Of a stretch of DNA of 35,925 bases, positions 31,559-35,925 are shown one piece after another; the stretch's first letter is position 1, and each line of letters starts with the position of its first letter. Under the pieces are notes generated by a model. That model saw only the letters and a list, made by a program, of their open reading frames with translations. It did no database searches and was not told the DNA's origin. Source of the DNA: Candidatus Nezhaarchaeota archaeon WYZ-LMO8 (GTDB lineage: Archaea; Thermoproteota; Methanomethylicia; Nezhaarchaeales; WYZ-LMO8); NCBI GenBank assembly GCA_004347965.1, contig QNVF01000011.1:1-35925 (forward strand). The letters run 5' to 3'. Made by a program: the position numbers and the translations under genes.

Positions 31559-34162
31559 CTATTTATTGAAGAACGAAGTTATGCTCTTAACCCCAAGTAT
31601 CTCATCAAAGTCTAGGCCTAGAGCAGTAAGCACTTGCTCAAATGTAGTCCTCATGTGCTCAACGTACTTATCTACATCTATTTCGTCTATCCTTGCAAGC
31701 TGGATAGGTTTAACGCCTGGCTCTCCCTTTACTTTTACGAATCTTATTATTGAGCCAGAATCTACATTCTTTTTGTAGGCCATCAAGAGCTTAGCTGCCT
31801 TCACGTGTTGAGAGGAAACAGCGTACTCTGATGGGTGCTTCGACAGCATGACAGTAAAGGCCAGCTCATCGAGACTATACCTTCTCTCCTTCAACCTATC
31901 ATAGACTCTTCGTGCCAAATTTCTGATTAGAGTTTTTGATCTCTCAAAGGCTTCTGGCGTGTCTACTTTGCTTAGTAAGCTCACAAAGTTCAAGAATGCC
32001 TCCTTCAGAAATGGTGGTGTATTCCTCTTTTTTCCAACAAGACCTTTAATGTCAACCTCACCGTTCACGAGGACTCCCACATAGTTCTTCTTTAATCCAG
32101 AGAAAGCTACAAACTTATAGTGCTTGTCGTAGTCCAAGTCTACCTTAAGCTCTTCCTCAGCCCATCGCATTAGTTCCTTTATCCTTAGCTCCTCAGGCTC
32201 GTAGATGAAGATGCTGTCTGTATCACCGTAGAGAACCTTGAGCCCTAGACTTTGAGCTTTCTCTATAGTCTTAGTTATTATGTACCTACCTATAGCTGTT
32301 GTGCTCTCTGCAACTGGAGGGCAATATAGTGAGAAGTTTGAGGAACCCATGACTCCATAGGAGGCATTCAATATAACCTTCAAGCTCTTCTCAACCACCT
32401 CGTAGAGACTCCTCTTTGCTGGATCTTGGACCTTCCTAGACATAGGTTTGAACCATAGTGCTCTAATGTCTCGTAGCATTCCTATCAATATAGATGTTAA
32501 TCCCTGTTTTTTCACGCAAACCCAGTGCGGCGTTGAGGGTATTGTATTCGACTTACATTCTGGATGATTGCAGTTTATGACTTCATATGATAAGTTCCTG
32601 GTCTTAACTATGCTTGGATATAGTGATGTGAAGTCGAGAACCGCTACGTTGAAGTAAACTCCTGCTGGAGGTTTCAGTACTATCGCACCCATGTACTTCT
32701 TGCCCTTTATCCTTGCCTCCGTTACTGCTTGACCCTTGACAGCTATTATCTCATCTTTCCTAGGTATTAGGTAGTTCCTCTTACGGTGTTCGAAGTATAG
32801 CATATTCCTTATCCAATTCGATATGCCTTGTCTGGTCACATCCTCCATGCTCATCTTGGCTATGCGCATGAAGAGTATCACAAGTTTCATTACAAGATTA
32901 TCGTTAAACTTCGTAAACTGCATCACCAGCTCAGCATCCCTCAAGCAGTAAGATGCTAATTGAGCATAGCTTAATTGTGAGACCGAATCTTTAAGCTGAA
33001 TTTTTCTGACTGAGAGCAATGCTTCAGCAACAGCATCTAAGGTCACGTCTCTGTACTTGTTGCTGAAGGCATAGCCTTGAATGGACTTGTTGTGGAAGAA
33101 CTTATAGAGATCCACATGAACTGATGATGCTAAGAGTGCTGCAGGATTTTCGCCCGCTGTCATCGATATTGGTACTTTATCCCTAGAAAAGCCAAGCTTA
33201 AGTGCTCTATGAAGTATGTAGTTTAAGTCGAAGTTATCTCCATTGAATGTGAGTATCACTGGGTACTCACATAGTAGCTTGAAAATTTCCTCCAACATCT
33301 TGTACTCGTCATAGAAGAACCTCACCTCACAATCCTGTGGAAACTCGTCTGGTTGCGAGGACTCAACGTTTTCTCTTCTTAGTAGGAAGACGAGCTTTCT
33401 CCCGTCGGAGTCTACGAGACTAAATGCTATTATTGGGTACAGAGCTTCTTTAGGGTTTGGAAGCTTATCAGGGTCAGGGGAGTAGACCTCTATGTCTATT
33501 GCTGCTCTCCTTATGTCGGGTATAGGTGCTAAGAAGAGTGGTAGCCACTCTTTTGCGAGCTCTTTGATTGCTACCTGATCTTCAAAGAGCTTTAAAACTT
33601 CTTCAGATTCCTCTCCACTAGGCTCTACATCGACTTTGACTAGCTTCCCATTCTCAACCTTATAGAACATCCCTGGTACAAGTTGTCTATCGAAGATGTA
33701 GCAGTTGTGGTACTTTATGTCAGCTTCCCAAGCTTTGGGTAGTAGATCCCTTATAGCCCCCCTTCTTCCACCTATAGCTAGAGGATCTGAGGCAATTATC
33801 TTCGTAAGCTCAACTTCCCTTTCTTTAAGAACATCAAATTTTTTAACCCTCTCAAAGCCCAAGAAGCCTGGATGCGATACGACCTTGCTTCTCTTGAGAT
33901 CCTCAATATTCATGTCGGTTAAGCAATAAGGCTTGTGACCAGAATCATCATACCAGAAGTGCATAATGCGCTTTTCAACGTCATAAAGTTTAAGGAGAGC
34001 TTTCTTTGCTTCACCACTATAAGAGACCGATAAGAGTATGCACACCCCAGTGTTCCTAGCTGGTTTAAGTTCAACTTTCTCGGGAATGTAGAGCTCCTCT
34101 TCGTACTCAGCTTCAAAACCCTCCTCGACTTCAAAATACTCCTCAAGCAGCCTGCTCACCAT
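31559..34162 (-). CDS. polB1: DNA polymerase B1 (PolB1, replicative type)
   Basis: The 867-aa family B polymerase has intact proofreading motifs (Exo I 'AAIDIEVYSP', Exo II 'LTFNGDNFDLNYI', Exo III 'SYCLRDAEL') and intact polymerase motifs (A 'LDFTSLYPSIVKTRNLSYE', B 'KVILNASYGVMGS', C 'YGDTDSIFI'). The segment 'SGLKKNYVGVLVNGEVDIKGL' and the cysteine-containing insert after motif A ('NCNHPECKSNTIPSTPHWVC') are typical of PolB1 of crenarchaea and relatives. The C-terminus 'VKSITSFFNK' is a PIP-like motif lacking only the first glutamine. It overlaps the upstream zinc protein gene by 7 nt. Confidence 0.94.
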   Translation of the reverse strand: MVSRLLEEYFEVEEGFEAEYEEELYIPEKVELKPARNTGVCILLSVSYSGEAKKALLKLYDVEKRIMHFWYDDSGHKPYCLTDMNIEDLKRSKVVSHPGFLGFERVKKFDVLKEREVELTKIIASDPLAIGGRRGAIRDLLPKAWEADIKYHNCYIFDRQLVPGMFYKVENGKLVKVDVEPSGEESEEVLKLFEDQVAIKELAKEWLPLFLAPIPDIRRAAIDIEVYSPDPDKLPNPKEALYPIIAFSLVDSDGRKLVFLLRRENVESSQPDEFPQDCEVRFFYDEYKMLEEIFKLLCEYPVILTFNGDNFDLNYILHRALKLGFSRDKVPISMTAGENPAALLASSVHVDLYKFFHNKSIQGYAFSNKYRDVTLDAVAEALLSVRKIQLKDSVSQLSYAQLASYCLRDAELVMQFTKFNDNLVMKLVILFMRIAKMSMEDVTRQGISNWIRNMLYFEHRKRNYLIPRKDEIIAVKGQAVTEARIKGKKYMGAIVLKPPAGVYFNVAVLDFTSLYPSIVKTRNLSYEVINCNHPECKSNTIPSTPHWVCVKKQGLTSILIGMLRDIRALWFKPMSRKVQDPAKRSLYEVVEKSLKVILNASYGVMGSSNFSLYCPPVAESTTAIGRYIITKTIEKAQSLGLKVLYGDTDSIFIYEPEELRIKELMRWAEEELKVDLDYDKHYKFVAFSGLKKNYVGVLVNGEVDIKGLVGKKRNTPPFLKEAFLNFVSLLSKVDTPEAFERSKTLIRNLARRVYDRLKERRYSLDELAFTVMLSKHPSEYAVSSQHVKAAKLLMAYKKNVDSGSIIRFVKVKGEPGVKPIQLARIDEIDVDKYVEHMRTTFEQVLTALGLDFDEILGVKSITSFFNK

Positions 34163-34353
34163 CTCAACCTCTCAAGCTCACGCTCTTCTTCACTCCTTTT
34201 CTTATACTCCTTGTAGTGCTTCTTGCACAAATAGACCCTTCTACGTGTTTCAAGTCTCACGTTGAAATACCTTGAGACTTCAGCGGTAGAAATGGATCTA
34301 ACCGCAACATCGTTGCAGAGGGCACATTTCTCTCCCTTAGAGATCTTGCCCAA
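34156..34353 (-). CDS. Small zinc-binding protein upstream of polB1
   Basis: The 65-aa protein (from TTG 34353; the track gives 83 aa from 34407) contains 'EKCALCNDVAV' and 'RVYLCKKHYKEY', a CxxC plus CxxxH zinc site, followed by a very charged helix ending ERELERLRW. I do not recognise the family. GGGAGG lies 9 nt before TTG 34353, and a TATA-like 'tttaaaatt' (minus strand, near 34390) lies inside the longer version, so the shorter start is favoured. Its stop codon overlaps the polB1 start, so the two are translationally coupled and probably work together. Confidence 0.7.
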   Translation of the reverse strand: MGKISKGEKCALCNDVAVRSISTAEVSRYFNVRLETRRRVYLCKKHYKEYKKRSEEERELERLRW

Positions 34354-34577
34354 GTCAATTAGCCTCCCACTAGAGAGATTATAGAAGGCTAATTTTAAAG
34401 ATTGCAATAGATAAGGGGAAGTTACCTAGCTTCACGTAATGCCAAGCTAAAGAGTGAAAAATTTCGTAAGTAGAAGGGTCTACCTCCGCATAGAGGTAAT
34501 GATATGGCTATATGTGGGGCTGAAACGTATGTTGCAATCAGGAGGGGGCGAAGATAGTAGAGGAAAGAGGTTCTACG

Positions 34578-35354
34578 ATGAGGAGTATCTTATTTGTCTC
34601 ATTCTTTGGCTTGATGATTGGGGGCGTTGCTGGGCTAATAGGTGTTGGTGGAGGTGAATTTAGGATCCCAGTTTTGCTTTACGCACTTAAACGCCCAGCC
34701 GCCACTGCTGTAGCAATTAACCTATTTGTAGGCTTGCTAGTAGTTGTCGCTTCCTTTATTAGACGTCTTCAATTAGGTTTGTTGAGCAACCACTACGCCA
34801 ACATAGCCTTCACTATGTCGATGTCATCGATTGTCGGTGCTTATTTAGGAGCTCGGTTAATAGGCAAGTTCCCTGAAAAAATGTTGAGAAAGATTTTAGT
34901 ATCGTTCCTAATAGTAGTCGGCTTAAAAGTTGGTATTGAGCCCTTCATTGAAGTACCAAAGCTCTCTGCCTTCACGCTAGGCTTTGTGGAAGAGACCTTG
35001 CTATCTGCGATGATAGGTTTAGCGATAGGTATCATCGCGGGATACTTTGGAGTTGCTGGTGGTGAGTTTCGTATTCCAGCGTTGATCTACATCTTCGGTC
35101 TTGACATTGTTAATGCCGGTACCCTTAGTCTCCTCGTCTCTATTCCAACAGTTGCTTCAGGCCTCCTTAAGCATCATAGGACAAAGCACTTAAACTATGA
35201 CACATGTATCATTGCTACAGCTATGGGGGTAAGCTCGGTTATAGGCTCCCTGATCGGGGCTTCCTACGTTAACAATGTAGATAAAGGTTTGCTTAAGGTA
35301 ATGCTTGGAGCGATTCTCGTCTTGTCAGCTCTACGAATCGCTACTAAACCATAG
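34578..35354 (+). CDS. TauE/SafE family membrane permease
   Basis: The 258-aa protein with about eight membrane helices has two homologous halves, each with the family motif: 'GLIGVGGGEFRIPVLLY' and 'GYFGVAGGEFRIPALIY'. Family members export or import sulfite, sulfonates or other organic anions. The substrate here is unknown and no sulfur genes are adjacent. Length is typical. The ATG at 34578 is the first Met of the conserved region and is preceded by 'agaggaaagaggttct'. Confidence 0.92.
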   Translation: MRSILFVSFFGLMIGGVAGLIGVGGGEFRIPVLLYALKRPAATAVAINLFVGLLVVVASFIRRLQLGLLSNHYANIAFTMSMSSIVGAYLGARLIGKFPEKMLRKILVSFLIVVGLKVGIEPFIEVPKLSAFTLGFVEETLLSAMIGLAIGIIAGYFGVAGGEFRIPALIYIFGLDIVNAGTLSLLVSIPTVASGLLKHHRTKHLNYDTCIIATAMGVSSVIGSLIGASYVNNVDKGLLKVMLGAILVLSALRIATKP

Positions 35355-35793
35355 CTTCACTTTTAATCTCTTAATAATTACATCGAACGGTACGTCCCTT
35401 CAAGGTCTTGAAAGTTATTTTTAGCGGCTCTTACAATATTGGCTTATGATTTATTCGCATGTAGTATGTGCATTATCTTGGGTTTTATATTATAATTATT
35501 GAAGACGTGCTAAGCTTTTCAAAGAAAAGAAGATAGTAAAGATTTAAATAGGGATGGCATCTCCACAATTCTTAAAGAGATACTTGCGAAATTGTTTAAA
35601 GCGTTGCTCATGGCTCTCATAATCTTTGTAGTAATTTTGTAGTAATATTGACTATGCTCCTTTACCTTCATAGTTAATGAAGGGCTTCGCAACCCTCATA
35701 TAATTTAAGGGGAACGTCTATAACTAATTCTTTCAAGTCTCGCTGAGAAAATAGGATAAGAAAAGATATACAAATGCTTGAACAGGAGGAGTA
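35355..35793. other. 439-nt intergenic region with a strong orphan promoter
   Basis: No normal gene is visible. An 'agtaaagatttaaatagg' element (about 35535-35552) looks like a full BRE-TATA promoter. Downstream are a 22-codon ORF (35554-35622, MASPQFLKRYLRN...) that would start upstream of the expected transcript start, and a hairpin-like 'atgaaggg...ccctcat' near 35677-35699. A small RNA of 100-150 nt is a possible product. The rest is AT-rich without recognisable structure. Confidence 0.4.
35766..35774 (+). promoter_or_regulatory. TATA box of tRNA-Arg(GCG)
   Basis: 'gatatacaa', preceded by a purine-rich BRE-like 'agaaaa', lies about 25 nt before the mature tRNA 5' end, as expected for an archaeal tRNA promoter. 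Confidence 0.6.
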
Positions 35794-35879
35794 GGGCCCG
35801 TCGTCTAGCTTGGATAGGACGCCAGCCTGCGGTTCATGCAGAAAGCTGGAGGTCCGGGGTTCAAGTCCCCGCGGGCCCG
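35794..35879 (+). tRNA. tRNA-Arg(GCG) with an 11-nt intron
   Basis: The acceptor GGGCCCG/CGGGCCC, D-stem GTCT/GGAC, anticodon stem CCAGC/GCTGG, T-arm CGGGG-TTCAAGT-CCCCG and discriminator G are all present. The anticodon loop region has 18 nt instead of 7. Removing 11 nt (35833-35843) after position 37 gives loop CTGCGGA with anticodon GCG (35829-35831), reading CGC/CGU. The mature length is 75 nt. The alternative reading GCA (Cys) needs a non-BHB cut and is rejected. Confidence 0.9.
35833..35843 (+). other. 11-nt tRNA intron at the canonical 37/38 site
   Basis: The BHB is compact: the anticodon stem CCAGC/GCTGG, a three-base bulge AAA, a 4-bp helix CTGC/GCAG, and then a 7-nt terminal loop GGTTCAT that contains the 5' cut site. 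Cutting at GG|T and AA|A releases TTCATGCAGAA. The intron has no hairpin of its own, so it is about as small as a tRNA intron can be. Confidence 0.8.
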
Positions 35880-35925
35880 CTTAAAACTTAGATCATTTTC
35901 TTGCTGCCACACGCTCCTACACCTA

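Noticed and set aside
34454-34657. 67-aa ORF upstream of the TauE/SafE gene
   Set aside because: It overlaps the start of the permease in another frame, has an atypical Trp/Arg-rich composition and no start signal.
35794-35879. Reading the second tRNA as tRNA-Cys(GCA)
   Set aside because: It would need a cut at 35/36 that does not fit the bulge-helix-bulge. The 37/38 cut gives a canonical Arg(GCG) loop, and the body resembles the other Arg tRNA.
1-35925. CRISPR arrays, insertion sequences, integrase or phage genes
   Set aside because: No regularly spaced repeats, transposase motifs or attachment-like duplications were seen on either strand.

Overview
The window is a gene-dense piece of an archaeal chromosome. 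Supporting evidence is TFB, ribosomal proteins L15e and S26e, archaeal-type ProRS, a PolB1-type DNA polymerase, EndoMS/NucS, EndoQ, TATA-box promoters 25-30 nt upstream of starts, GGTG-type ribosome binding sites, many TTG/GTG starts, and two tRNA genes with bulge-helix-bulge introns. PolB1 together with S26e and L15e points to the TACK side of Archaea. The DNA repair set and intron-rich tRNAs suggest a thermophile. I cannot name the lineage from sequence alone. No CRISPR array, insertion sequence or phage region was seen.

Layout. 1-3621: molybdopterin (Mo/W) cofactor genes mobA (cut by the window start), mobB, moaA and a divergent moeA. 3662-6527: surE, tsaC/sua5, an unknown exported protein, and tfb. 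6528-8706: a promoter-rich intergenic region, an intron-bearing tRNA-Arg(CCU), ilvE, and an HTH-phosphoribosyltransferase regulator. 8707-9621: the largest gene-poor stretch, with only micro-ORFs. 9622-12860: L15e, a PflX-like radical SAM protein, a THEP1 NTPase, and EndoMS/NucS.

12850-24179 (minus strand) is the centrepiece: an 11-subunit complex I-shaped membrane complex (A, B, C, D, H, I, split J, K and three antiporter-like subunits). Its large subunit keeps all four [NiFe]-binding cysteines and its small subunit has a hydrogenase-type CxxC. There is no NuoE/F/G. It is best read as a group 4 energy-converting [NiFe] hydrogenase that would couple ferredoxin oxidation and H2 evolution to ion pumping. 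The gene for EndoQ, a PHP-family DNA repair endonuclease with a C-terminal PCNA-binding motif, sits inside this locus.

24288-30838: proS, S26e, a PfkB kinase, an unlisted 53-aa zinc-ribbon gene, a prepilin-peptidase-like protein, an isocitrate/isopropylmalate dehydrogenase, a DUF4392 protein and a DUF123 GIY-YIG-like protein. 31043-34407: PolB1 with a convergent acidic-tailed protein, which may be a polymerase-binding subunit, and an overlapping upstream zinc protein. 34578-35879: a TauE/SafE permease, an unexplained promoter-bearing intergenic region, and tRNA-Arg(GCG) with an 11-nt intron.

Recurring themes are PCNA-linked DNA repair and replication (NucS, EndoQ and PolB1 all end in PIP-box or PIP-like motifs) and metal-cofactor energy metabolism (Mo/W cofactor plus [NiFe] hydrogenase).
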